DNA from: WHUA01 sp963711215 | Lineage (GTDB): Bacteria > Pseudomonadota > Alphaproteobacteria > UBA8366 | Direction: 5' to 3' | DNA: 64,000 nucleotides | Assembly (NCBI GenBank): GCA_963711215.1 | Contig: CAVQDH010000006.1 | Coordinates: forward strand, 248,001-312,000 | Shown here: positions 35,917-45,880 of the stretch, piece after piece | Layout: each line of letters starts with the position of its first letter | How positions within the stretch are numbered: the stretch's first letter is position 1 | The notes under the pieces: generated by a model | Seen by the model: the letters and a program-made list of their open reading frames with translations, nothing else | What the model was told of the DNA's origin: nothing | Databases searched by the model: none | Translations under genes and position numbers: made by a program

Positions 35917-36568
35917 TTAGGCGGGCGCCTTCCACCCGTCCGGGTCCTTCAGGAAGGCGCCGACCTTCTCGATCGTCGGCTTGTCGAAGAACTTTTCCTG
36001 CTCGGCGCATTCCAGCACGTCCCACCAGGTGGTGAGGCCGTGCAGCGCCACGCCGGCGGCGTTCAGCTTCTTGATGCCTTCGGGGAAGATGCCGTAGTGG
36101 AAGACGACGAAGGTATGCGCGCATTCCGCGCCCGCCTCGCGGATGCCGTCGATGAAGCTCATCTTGCTGCCGCCGTCGGTCGCCAGGTCCTCGATCAGCA
36201 CGATCGTGTCGCCTTCCTTGATCACGCCCTCGATGCGGGCATTGCGGCCGAAGCCTTTCGGCTTCTTGCGGATATAGATCATCGGCAGCGCCAGCCGGTC
36301 GGCGATCCACGCGGCGAAGGGGATGCCCGCCGTCTCGCCGCCGGCCACCGCGTCGACCGTCTCGACTTCGACGGTCGCGCGGATCTGATCGGTCATCATC
36401 GCCATCAGCGTGCTGCGCGCCGCGGGGAAGGAGATCAGCCGCCGGCAGTCGACATAGACCGGGCTCTTGCGGCCGCTGGTGAAGGTGAAGGGGTCGTCGG
36501 GGCGGAACAGCACCGAACTCGGTCTCGATCAGGATGCGGGCGGCGGTGCGGGCTGGGCTTTCGGCCAT
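35917..36568 (-). CDS. pyrE: Orotate phosphoribosyltransferase (one frameshift)
   Basis: 216 residues when the frameshift at 36515-36520 is bridged. The N-terminus MAESPARTAARILIETE runs in one frame and VLFRPDDPFTFTSGRKSPVYVD onward in another. On the coding strand GAGTTCGG is read where GAGTCGG (Glu-Ser-Val) is expected, i.e. one extra T. Catalysis marks: SGRKSPVYVDCR, GETAGIPFAAWIADRL and the PRPP loop in VLIEDLATDGGSK. It joins orotate to PRPP in pyrimidine synthesis. It lies 29 bases downstream of hspQ on the same strand. Confidence 0.9.
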
Positions 36569-36597
36569 GCGTCTTGATTCCCCCTCGGTTCGAGCTC

Positions 36598-36915
36598 TCA
36601 ATTCGTCTGGCGGCGCGGCACGTAGGCGCCTTTTTCGAAACGGTCGAAATGCGCGCCGAGCTGCGGATGGCGGATCGGCTTCATGCTGTGATCCGCGTCC
36701 AGGTTGCGCTCGGCGACATAGGTCGTGTGGTCCGCCTCGTGCACCAGCACATGATACCACGGCGCATCCTTCGGCGGGCGCGACTTGGCCATGCGCTCGT
36801 ACCAGTCCTCGCTGCCCTGGAATATCGGGTCGACGTCGACCACCACCCCACGATAGCCGAACAGCTTGTGGTGGATCAGTTGGCCTGGGCGGAAGCGCGC
36901 GACGGCGTTGGGCAT
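36598..36915 (-). CDS. hspQ: Heat shock protein HspQ (YccV-like)
   Basis: 105 residues, the normal size. Family sequence: FRPGQLIHHKLFGYRGVVVDVDP, then WYHVLVHEADHTTYVAERNL and HFDRFEKGAYVPR. HspQ in E. coli is a small beta-barrel that binds hemimethylated DNA and acts as a specificity factor for Lon. It is upstream of pyrE and is the last ordinary-composition gene before the AT-rich island. Confidence 0.92.
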   Translation of the reverse strand: MPNAVARFRPGQLIHHKLFGYRGVVVDVDPIFQGSEDWYERMAKSRPPKDAPWYHVLVHEADHTTYVAERNLDADHSMKPIRHPQLGAHFDRFEKGAYVPRRQTN

Positions 36916-36995
36916 CGGGGTCCGGTTGGTCAGAGGCGGCGATCGGCGCCGTGCGGCACCGGGGCGGCAATCTGCAATGGCGAGGGTAGGGCTGT

Positions 36996-37571
36996 CTAGA
37001 TGGTTCGTAATATTTGCATATTGGCTGAGGGCCAGGTCTCAGGAGGGGCATCGAACAGCTGATTTATGAATTCTGCACAAATGAGTAATGAGGACACCGA
37101 GTTATTGTGTAACATATCAGCGCCATGAGCTAGGCGGTTTCTAAGATTGGGAATCACCTCGATAAGGGTTTCGACGTAACGTTTTTCGACGTTACCTTCT
37201 CGTCGGGCTGCGACGGTAAAGCCTTCGTCTCTTATCCACCCCTCCTTGACCGCTGCTCGGATGAGATCTTTAAATCGGTCTTCTTTCCCTGTTCTTTGCC
37301 TCAAAGCAAATTCGACTGACGCGAAGGCCATGAACTGCGCCGTTACGTTGAAGGGGTAAAAATACCAAGAGTACACAGTTAGATTTTGGGCCTGTGCAAA
37401 ATGGCTGCGAATTACTTCCGGAACGCCCAAATGTAGTTGAATTTGACTAACCTTAGCATATAAATCGTCTAGAGAGAGGCGTCTAACTGTTCCATCTCTT
37501 TCGATGAACACATAGGGCGCATTGCGTCGATCTGGTTCGTTCAATTCGTTCCGGCATTTTAACGTTTCCAT
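36996..37571 (-). CDS. HEPN-like protein B (AT-rich island)
   Basis: 191 residues, not a family I can name. The helical core ends in VIPNLRNRLAHGAD, which fits the HEPN nuclease signature R-N/D/H-x3-H (R-N-R-L-A-H). Preceding helices contain FMAFASVEFALRQRTGKEDRFKDLI. GC content is visibly lower than in the flanking genes. The start is ATG 37571 with GGTGG nine bases upstream, 36 bases after the stop of the other HEPN-like gene, so the two form an operon. A ribonuclease toxin or defence effector is a plausible inference, not shown. Confidence 0.6.
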   Translation of the reverse strand: METLKCRNELNEPDRRNAPYVFIERDGTVRRLSLDDLYAKVSQIQLHLGVPEVIRSHFAQAQNLTVYSWYFYPFNVTAQFMAFASVEFALRQRTGKEDRFKDLIRAAVKEGWIRDEGFTVAARREGNVEKRYVETLIEVIPNLRNRLAHGADMLHNNSVSSLLICAEFINQLFDAPPETWPSANMQILRTI

Positions 37572-37607
37572 ATCACCACCCTAATGCGTCCAGAAGTGAT
37601 TGTCTCA

Positions 37608-38162
37608 TCAAACCTCGTTTTTTTGCGGGATTCCCATTCCACGAAGTACCCAGTGTGTCGTTTGTTTAGTAAGAGCTTCTTTTCGCCCCTTAAAGCCGCG
37701 TAAATCCCCGAAGGGCCGGAAGCTTGCGTGTTCATAAACGAAGTCATTAAATTCAATGGCAAAGTCGATCAGGTCTGTTAGCCCCTCACGCGCCTCTTTT
37801 TCTTTCCAGGTCATTCCATGAGCGATTTTGTCGCGTATGGTCTCACCTTTCGTGAGTTTTAGAAGTAGCTCATCGGGGATTCTTCGGCCGAATACGATCT
37901 TAAAAAGATCTTTGAATGAACTCCGCGCCATATGGTCTTCACTCACTAACTTCCATGTTAAAGTGGAGTCGCACCAATGGAGCTTTACAATCCCACAATA
38001 GATCGTCATTCTTTTGACCTGCTCAACGCGCGAGAACGCGTAGCTGACAGAGACCTCCCAGCTATACCCTTCCACAAGCTCAACAAATTCTGGAAAGCAG
38101 TTCTGAACTTGCTCTGGAGCTGCTTCGAAGTGCCTGATCACGCCTTTGTAGGACTTTGCCAT
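37608..38162 (-). CDS. HEPN-like protein A (AT-rich island)
   Basis: 184 residues from ATG 38162 (a TTG three codons earlier is possible). No recognised family, but KGETIRDKIAHGMTW carries the R-D-x3-H form of the HEPN catalytic motif in a helical context (FKDLFKIVFGRRIPDELLLKL before it, LTDLIDFAIEFNDFVYEH after it). It differs in sequence from protein B, so the pair is not a recent duplication. It is the first gene of the two-gene unit and diverges from the HigA-type gene across a 255-bp AT-rich region. Confidence 0.6.
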   Translation of the reverse strand: MAKSYKGVIRHFEAAPEQVQNCFPEFVELVEGYSWEVSVSYAFSRVEQVKRMTIYCGIVKLHWCDSTLTWKLVSEDHMARSSFKDLFKIVFGRRIPDELLLKLTKGETIRDKIAHGMTWKEKEAREGLTDLIDFAIEFNDFVYEHASFRPFGDLRGFKGRKEALTKQTTHWVLRGMGIPQKNEV

Positions 38163-38224
38163 CTGCGACAACCGTTAATGTTCGAAATTATTCGACGAGA
38201 ATATAATTTCTATGATCCAATTTA

Positions 38225-38240
38225 TTGATAAGTATATCAA
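38225..38240. promoter_or_regulatory. Operator candidate between the HEPN pair and higA-like gene
   Basis: TTGATAAGTATATCAA is a perfect 6-bp-arm palindrome (TTGATA/TATCAA around AGTA), 63 bases upstream of HEPN-like gene A. A TTGACA follows at 38251. The half-sites resemble FNR sites but the spacing (N6) is wrong for FNR. A binding site for the divergent XRE/HigA-type protein is a reasonable guess. The 255-bp spacer contains no convincing gene. Confidence 0.45.
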
Positions 38241-38417
38241 AAAATCAGCATTGACAGAAAATTTATCTAGCGCATGAAAATTTCGCCATTTAGCTGCCAT
38301 ATCCATAAGCATCAATATGGTGAGTTGCTTGCGAGAATGTCCTCTGAGGGCGATAATTGAAATATCTATTGCCAATTTATCGACCCCGGCTAATAAGGAC
38401 GAATGGAGGCGCTAACA

Positions 38418-38717
38418 ATGGTAAGCTTTAAATACATCAGGACATCGCCGGGGGAAATTCTGCGCAAGGAGTTCATGAAGCCTCTCGGCCTCAGCGGCAG
38501 TGCGCTCGCACACCAACTCAAGGTGCCGGCGAATCGCATTAATGACATTTTGCGTGGTCGCCGGGACATCAGCGCCGATACTGCCTTGCGGCTGGCACGC
38601 TATTTCGGCACGAGCGCTCGTTTTTGGCTAAACGCCCAGGCGGCCTACGCCCTGTCCAAGGTCGAGGCCGAAAGCGGCGCTAAGATCTCGTCCGAGGTCC
38701 GGCCGCGCGCAGCATGA
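38418..38717 (+). CDS. higA: HigA-type XRE antitoxin/regulator (orphan)
   Basis: 99 residues from ATG 38418, with GGAGG eight bases upstream (ATG 38403 is an alternative). It has the HigA layout: SPGEILRKEFMKPLGLSGSA, then the HTH LAHQLKVPANRINDILRGRRDIS, and ALRLARYFGTSARFWLNAQAAYAL. HigA normally sits just downstream of a HigB RelE-fold toxin, but no HigB-like frame exists in the 255 bp upstream. Instead the neighbour is the divergent HEPN-like pair. It may be a leftover antitoxin or the regulator of that pair. Confidence 0.85.
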   Translation: MVSFKYIRTSPGEILRKEFMKPLGLSGSALAHQLKVPANRINDILRGRRDISADTALRLARYFGTSARFWLNAQAAYALSKVEAESGAKISSEVRPRAA

Positions 38718-38813
38718 CCCCGGGGAGTCGGTGGCGCCCCGGCCCCCAATTTGACTCCCGCGCCCATCCGCCGTTTCATCCTGCCTTCGGCAACCCTCGC
38801 AGAATAGCTTCAC

Positions 38814-40500
38814 ATGCATGGAAACCTACCTGTCCGCCATGGCGGCAAGCTCATCGTCGACGCGCTGCTCAAGCATGGCGTGGATACCGTGTTTTGCCTG
38901 CCGGGCGAGAGCTTCCTCGGCATCCTGGACGCGCTGATCGACACGCCGCAGATCAAGCTCGTCACCTGCCGGCACGAGGCGGGCGCGGCCTTCATGGCGG
39001 AGGCCTACGGCAAGCTCACCGGCAAGCCGGCGGTCTGCCTGGTCACGCGCGGGCCCGGCGCCTGCAACGCCTCGATCGGCGTGCACGCGGCCAGGCACGA
39101 ACTCGACGCCGATGATCGTCCTGATCGGCCACGCGACCCGCTACGAGGTGCAGCGCGAGGCGTTCCAGGAGATCGAATACCGCATCATGTATTCCGAGAT
39201 CACCAAATGGGTGGCGCAGGTCGACACCGTCGGCCGCATCCCGGAATTCGTCAGCCGCGCCTACCAGCTCGCCGCGTCGGGCCGCAAAGGGCCGGTGGCC
39301 CTCGTCCTGCCGGAGGACATGCTGGAGGACGAGATCGCCATCCCCGACGCGCCCAAGGCGCAGCCGGTGCAGCCGGCCGTCTCGGACCGCCAGATGGCCG
39401 ACCTCCGCGCGTTGCTGGAGAAGGCGCAGCGCCCCTTCATGATCGTGGGCGCGCCGCTCGAGGACCGCGCGGTCGAAGGGCTCACCGCCTTCGCCGAGGC
39501 GAACGGCATCCCGACGACCATCGCCTTCCGCCGGCACGATAATTTCGACATGACCAGCCCGGTCTATTCGGGCGACCTCGGCTACGGGGCGATCCCGATG
39601 GACCTGCCGGAGCGGGTCAAGCAGTCCGATCTGATCGTCGCGGTCGGCACGCGCCTCAACACCATCGTCACTCAGGACTTCACGCTGTTCGAGCGCCTCG
39701 GCGACAACCAGCAGCTCGTCCACGTGCACCCGGCGGCGGAGGAGATCGGCCGCCTCTACATGCCGGTGCTCGGCATCCAGTCCGGCATCACCGAGTTTGC
39801 TGACGCGGCGCGGGTGATGAAGCCGGTCGAGAGCGGCCATCGCAAGAAGTGGCTCGCGGACGCGCACGCCGCCTATGCCGCGACGCTGACGCTCACCCCC
39901 TGCGACAAGCCGTTCGATCCGGGCAAGGCGATGCAGCAGCTTTGCGCCTGGCTGCCGAAGGACGCGATCGTCTCGGTCGATGCCGGCGCGTATTCGAGCT
40001 GGCCGCTCCGCTTCCTGCAGTTCAAGCGGCCGTTCCGCGCACTGATCGGCAGCATCGGCGCGATGGGCTCCTCCGTCCCGGCGGCGGTCGCCGCGGCGGT
40101 GACCTATCCCGACCGGCGGGTCGTCGGCATCCTCGGTGACGGAAGCATGCTGATGACGGGGCAGGAGATCGCGACCGCGATCCAGAACCGCGTCACGCCG
40201 ATCATCATCGTCTTCAACAACAACATCTACGGCACCATCCGCCAGAACCAGGAGCGCATGTTCCCCGGCCGGGTCTACGGCACCGACCTCGTCAACCCGG
40301 ATTTCGCCGCCTGGGCGCGCTCCTTCGGCGCGCATGGCGAGACGGTGGCGAAGACCGAGGAATTCCTGCCGGCGCTGGAGCGCGCGGCGGCGAGCGGCAA
40401 GGCGGCGGTGATCGAGCTCAAGGTCGACCCCGACCTGATCACCGCGCGCACCACGCTGACCAAGATCCGCGAGACGGCGCTGGCGGCGAAGAAGGGGTAG
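38814..40500 (+). CDS. Thiamine-diphosphate enzyme, acetolactate synthase-like (one frameshift)
   Basis: 561 residues after bridging a frameshift at 39099-39104, where GAACTC is read in place of the expected GACTC (His-Asp-Ser-Thr-Pro). Domain order is Pyr (catalytic Glu in TCRHEAGAAFMAEAYGKLTG), central Rossmann-like (PEDMLEDEIAIPDA...), and PP domain with ILGDGSMLMTGQEIATAI and the downstream FNNN metal-ThDP motif. Family members include acetolactate synthase, benzoylformate decarboxylase and sulfoacetaldehyde acetyltransferase. No small regulatory subunit is nearby, so a catabolic role is as likely as branched-chain synthesis. Confidence 0.85.
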
Positions 40501-40555
40501 GATTGAAATCTAAGAAGGCTGCCCGAAGGATGACAGCCGTGTCCGCACCCGTTCG

Positions 40556-40647
40556 TGGATTGCCGGATCAAGTCCGGCAATGACGGTTAAATTCTTGATC
40601 CCAAACTAAACTAACCTCGTCACTCGCGGACTTGATCCGTGAGTCCA
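40556..40647. repeat. REP-like palindrome pair B
   Basis: Unit B1 (40556-40585, minus orientation) has 9-bp arms ATTGCCGGA/TCCGGCAAT around TCAAG. Unit B2 (40618-40647, plus orientation) has arms ACTCGCGGA/TCCGTGAGT around CTTGA. They are arranged tail to tail, 32 bases apart, in the gap between the ThDP enzyme and hemN, which converge. Confidence 0.85.
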
Positions 40648-40665
40648 CGCGCGCCGAACCGTCCG

Positions 40666-42030
40666 TCACACCGCGACCGCGTGCTTCGGCGCGGCGGCCG
40701 CGGCGTCGCTCCTGTCGAGATAGCGGTCGAAGACCGAGGCGACGACGCGGACCAGCGGGCGGCTTTGCGGCCGCACACGGACGGTCGCGCCGTTGAGGTC
40801 GACGAGGCCGTCCGCCTGCAGCTGCCGCAACAACTCGATTTCCGCCGTCCAATCCTGATCCGGCCGGCCGAAGCGGCGCGCGATCGCGCCGAAATCGACC
40901 GCCATGTCGCACATCAGGCGCTCGATGACGGCGGCGCGCAGCCGGTCGTCGTCGTCGATCGCGATGCCGCGGCAGACCGGCAGCGTGCGGGCTTCGATCG
41001 CCTGCTCCCAGACACGCACGTCGGGCGTGTTCTGAACGTAGCCTTGCGGCAGCATGCCGATGGCCGACGCGCCGAAGCCGAGCAGGACGTCCGCGCGGTC
41101 GGTGGTGTAGCCCTGGAAGTTGCGGCGCAGCGTGCCGGCGGCGCTGCTGCGGCCGAGCGGCTCGTCCGGAAGCGCGAAATGATCCATGCCGACCGGGACG
41201 TAGCCCGCCGCGATCAGCGCCTTCGTCGCCGCCTCGAACTGCCGGACCCGCTCCGCCGACGCGGGCAGGGCCGCCTCGTCGATCAGCCGCTGATGCGCCT
41301 TCATCCACGGCACATGCGCATAGCCGAAGAGCGCGACCCGCGACGGGTGCAGCTTCATGACCTGGGCGACCATGGCGAAGATGCCGTCCACCGTCTGGTA
41401 GGGCAGGCCGTACATCAGGTCGATGTTGATGTCGCCGACGCCGGCCGCCCGCAGCCGTTCCATCGTCCGGGCGATCTTGTCGAAGGGCTGAATGCGGTTG
41501 ATCGCCTGCTGTACCGCCGGATCGAGATCCTGCACGCCGATGCTGGCGCGGGTGACGCCGGTCGCGGCGCAGGCGCGGATGAAGGCGTCGTCGGTCGAGC
41601 GGGGATCGAGCTCGACGGCCACCTCGGTGTCCCGGCCGAGCCAGAAGCGGCCGTCGAGCCGGTCCATGACATGGGCCAGCAACTCCGCGCCGAGCGCGTT
41701 CGGCGAGCCGCCGCCGAAATGGACCTGGCCGACCGGCAAATTCTCGGGCAGCGCGTCGGCGACCAGGTCGATCTCGTCCATCAGCCGGTCGGCGTATTGC
41801 GCGATGATCTCCGCGTTACGCACGACCCGCGTGTTGCAGCCGCAGAACCAGCAAAGCTGCTGGCAGAAGGGGATGTGGAGGTAGAGGGAGACCGCCGTCT
41901 TGGGCGCGACCGCACCGAGCCATTGCCGGTATTCCGCCGCGCCGATCGCGGCGCTGAAATGCGGCGCCGTCGGATAGCTGGTGTAGCGCGGCAGCCGCCG
42001 CTCGATATGGCGAAGGTCCTGGTCCAGCAT
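40666..42030 (-). CDS. hemN: Oxygen-independent coproporphyrinogen III oxidase
   Basis: 454 residues, normal for HemN. It decarboxylates coproporphyrinogen III to protoporphyrinogen IX using radical SAM chemistry, without oxygen. Cluster ligands: HIPFCQQLCWFCGCN (C-x3-C-x2-C plus the extra Cys). Other marks are RRLPRYTSYPTAPHF, QVHFGGGSPN, VELDPRSTD, SIGVQDLDPAVQQAINR, GLPYQTVDGI and RNFQGYTTDRADVLLGFG. A perfect FNR box sits just upstream, fitting anaerobic induction. It is the second heme gene in the window with such a box (hemA is the other). Confidence 0.96.
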   Translation of the reverse strand: MLDQDLRHIERRLPRYTSYPTAPHFSAAIGAAEYRQWLGAVAPKTAVSLYLHIPFCQQLCWFCGCNTRVVRNAEIIAQYADRLMDEIDLVADALPENLPVGQVHFGGGSPNALGAELLAHVMDRLDGRFWLGRDTEVAVELDPRSTDDAFIRACAATGVTRASIGVQDLDPAVQQAINRIQPFDKIARTMERLRAAGVGDINIDLMYGLPYQTVDGIFAMVAQVMKLHPSRVALFGYAHVPWMKAHQRLIDEAALPASAERVRQFEAATKALIAAGYVPVGMDHFALPDEPLGRSSAAGTLRRNFQGYTTDRADVLLGFGASAIGMLPQGYVQNTPDVRVWEQAIEARTLPVCRGIAIDDDDRLRAAVIERLMCDMAVDFGAIARRFGRPDQDWTAEIELLRQLQADGLVDLNGATVRVRPQSRPLVRVVASVFDRYLDRSDAAAAAPKHAVAV

Positions 42031-42037
42031 GGTTGAA

Positions 42038-42079
42038 ATTATGCGACGGTTTTGCCGCCGTGCTTTTGATGTGGATCAA
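42038..42079 (-). promoter_or_regulatory. FNR box and -10 element of hemN
   Basis: TTGATGTGGATCAA at 42066-42079 is a perfect TTGAT-N4-ATCAA site. On the hemN strand CATAAT (42043-42038) is a close -10 match, which predicts transcription start around 42031. The FNR site is then centred at about -41.5 (class II), and the message would begin at or next to the hemN ATG at 42030. Confidence 0.75.
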
Positions 42080-42119
42080 GCGCGGCGCCTTTTTGACGCT
42101 TGCCGGAAGGGCGCCGATT

Positions 42120-43229
42120 TTACTCCGCGGCCAGCGACAGCGGCTTGGGCGTCGGCATCGCCGCCGGATTGATCTCGGCCAGCTTCTTGCCGAAATGCTT
42201 CTCCACCATCGGGATGACCTTCCCGGTCAGCAGCTCCATCGACTTGAGCGCCGTCGCGCTCGGCACGTCGCCGACCTGGAAGTAGCAGTTGATGTGGCTC
42301 GGCCCGTACAGCGCGATCTCGGCGCAGAGCTTTTCGGCGACCGTCTCCGCGTCGCCCGCCAGGATGTTGCGCTCGACGCGCTCGAGCGGCGGCTCGCCCT
42401 CGAAGGGCGCTTCCTCGACCATGTAGTCGTCGACCACGACCTCGCGCCGGCTGCGGAGCGCGACGGCGATGCGCTGCTGGTAGCGGGCGCCGTCGACGTA
42501 GCGCTCGACCTCTTTCCGATTGTCGCTGACGCAGAGGAAGCGCAGCACGCCGATCGGGATGCCGGCCGGGTCCTTGCCTTCCTCGCGGTAAATCCCCTCG
42601 ATCTGGTCGCGCAGCGCGCGGATATTCTTCGGGCTGCCGATGCCGCCCGAGATGAATGGGATGTAGCCGTCTCGGGCGCAGCGGCGGTGGCTGTCCGGGT
42701 CCTTGCCGGCGATCCAGATGGGCGGCCGCGGCGCCTGCACCGGGCGGACGTTGATCGCCGTCTGCTTCTGCTTGTAGTACCGTCCCTCGTAGCTGAAATG
42801 CGGCTGGCGCAGGCCAAGCTCGATCATGTCCAGCATCTCGTGGAACATGACCTTGTTGTTGGCGATGTCGGCGCCGAGGCGCTCGAACTCGTAGTTCTGG
42901 TAGCCGCTGCCGACGCCGAGGTCGAGCCGCCCGTTCGACAGCGCATCGACCATGGCGATTTCGGCGACCAACCGCGCCGGCGTGTGCAGCGGCAGGATGA
43001 CGACCGCGCTGCCGACCCGGATGCGCTTTGTCATCGCCGCCACATGCGCGCACATCATCAGCGGCGACGGCACGAGGCTGTAGTTCGAAAAGTGGTGCTC
43101 GGCGAACCAGACGCGGCTGAAGCCCATCTCTTCCGCGGCGCGGGTATGGTCCAGCGCGTCGTTGATCAGATCCTGCGAGGTCTTCGACCGGTCGCGGTGC
43201 TGGAGAAGGTTGAACAGGCCAAAATCCAT
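42120..43229 (-). CDS. LLM-class flavin-dependent oxidoreductase (luciferase-like)
   Basis: 369 residues. Bacterial-luciferase-fold marks: RAAEEMGFSRVWFAEHHFSNYSLVPSP, split as GFSRVWFAEHHFSNY and VPSPLMM; LPLHTPARLVAEIAMVDALS; and RLDLGVGSGYQNYEFE. It uses reduced FMN (F420 less likely in this clade) and oxygen to oxidise an organic substrate. It is the last gene of a three-gene minus-strand unit after the BVMO and MaoC-like genes (gap 35 bp), suggesting a shared oxidative catabolic pathway. Confidence 0.88.
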   Translation of the reverse strand: MDFGLFNLLQHRDRSKTSQDLINDALDHTRAAEEMGFSRVWFAEHHFSNYSLVPSPLMMCAHVAAMTKRIRVGSAVVILPLHTPARLVAEIAMVDALSNGRLDLGVGSGYQNYEFERLGADIANNKVMFHEMLDMIELGLRQPHFSYEGRYYKQKQTAINVRPVQAPRPPIWIAGKDPDSHRRCARDGYIPFISGGIGSPKNIRALRDQIEGIYREEGKDPAGIPIGVLRFLCVSDNRKEVERYVDGARYQQRIAVALRSRREVVVDDYMVEEAPFEGEPPLERVERNILAGDAETVAEKLCAEIALYGPSHINCYFQVGDVPSATALKSMELLTGKVIPMVEKHFGKKLAEINPAAMPTPKPLSLAAE

Positions 43230-43264
43230 CGCATGCCCTCACTATGGCGTTTGGGGTGTCAGCA

Positions 43265-44092
43265 TTAGTCCAGGACCTGCAGGTCGTTCGTCTCCTTGCC
43301 TTCCGGTCCGATCGCCTTGATCGCCACGAGCCGGCCCGTCATGTCGCGGCGGCCGATGATGGCGAGGCCGTCGTCCCAATGCACGGGGCGCAGCATGCGC
43401 ACCTGTATGTCGAAGGCATCGAGCAGCCCGTCGGCCTGCAGCGCCTGGGTCAGAATCTGCACCATGCCGTTGCCCGCGAAGATCGGCATGCGATAGCCGA
43501 ATTTCTGCGCATAGACCGGGTCGGTATGGATGATGTTCTTGGTGTTGCCGCTGTAGCCGAGGCATTTCTCCGGCCGTATCTGGCGGGTGAACAGCAGCTC
43601 CCAGTCCGGCTCCAGCACCGGCTCGATCGGCGGGCGGACCTCGGTCGAGTAGCCGTCCTCGGGCGGCGCCGGCGGGCGCGGGCGCATCTTTGTCTGGTCG
43701 GCCATCAGCGCCCAGGGCTCGACCTCGAGCAGCAGCGTCCCGTCCGGCGCCTGGTAGGTGAAGCTGCCGCGCATCATCCAGCCGCGCGGGTGGTCGTCCA
43801 CATGCGTGAAGCAGCCGGTCATCGTGACCGGCGTTTCCAGCGGGATCGGCGCGTGCTGGCGGATACGGCTTTGCGTGTGCACATAGCCGCGGTCGCTGTA
43901 GTTCGCGAACAGCGCCTGGCCGATCACCTTGATCGGACGCGCGGCGAGGATCGACGGGTCCGCGCGATCACCGTAGAAGCCGTACGGAATGTCGCAGCAG
44001 GCGTGCAGCCAGCGCTGACGCTCCTCGGTGATGACCAGCGTTTCCTCAGGGAAGCGATAGCCCGGCTCGACGCGATAGGCGATGGCGTTCAT
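43265..44092 (-). CDS. MaoC-like (double hot-dog) dehydratase-family protein
   Basis: 275 residues, enough for two hot-dog folds. The C-terminal half has the hydratase-2 motif NTKNIIHTDPVYAQKFGYRMPIFAGNG (broken into NIIHTDPVYAQKFGYR and MPIFAGNGM), with the catalytic Asp/His. The N-terminal half (LEPWALMADQ-like EVEPWALMADQ) is less typical. Such proteins hydrate enoyl-CoA or related enoyl thioesters. It sits between the BVMO and the LLM oxidoreductase, 30-35 bp from each, with good AAGGA before ATG 44092. Confidence 0.78.
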   Translation of the reverse strand: MNAIAYRVEPGYRFPEETLVITEERQRWLHACCDIPYGFYGDRADPSILAARPIKVIGQALFANYSDRGYVHTQSRIRQHAPIPLETPVTMTGCFTHVDDHPRGWMMRGSFTYQAPDGTLLLEVEPWALMADQTKMRPRPPAPPEDGYSTEVRPPIEPVLEPDWELLFTRQIRPEKCLGYSGNTKNIIHTDPVYAQKFGYRMPIFAGNGMVQILTQALQADGLLDAFDIQVRMLRPVHWDDGLAIIGRRDMTGRLVAIKAIGPEGKETNDLQVLD

Positions 44093-44122
44093 GAGCGTTG
44101 CCTTTTCCTTTCGGCGGGCCGT

Positions 44123-45757
<1,635 letters not shown>

Positions 45758-45880
45758 TCAATTCCTCCCCCGGAAAGGGCGCCGGAACGGTCGCGGGCAC
45801 CCGCGAGATAAACTACCGAAATTGCCCGCGGAGGCAAAATCCGGCGCTGCCGCCCCCGGCCCTCTGCTCGGACAGCCCAT

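Noticed and set aside
38225..38240. FNR site between the HEPN-like pair and higA
   Set aside because: Half-sites resemble FNR but the spacer is N6, not N4; kept only as a generic operator candidate.
38175..38375. Minus-strand 66-codon frame in the AT-rich spacer, possible HigB or small protein
   Set aside because: No RelE/HigB features, no ribosome site, and it lies in the control region.
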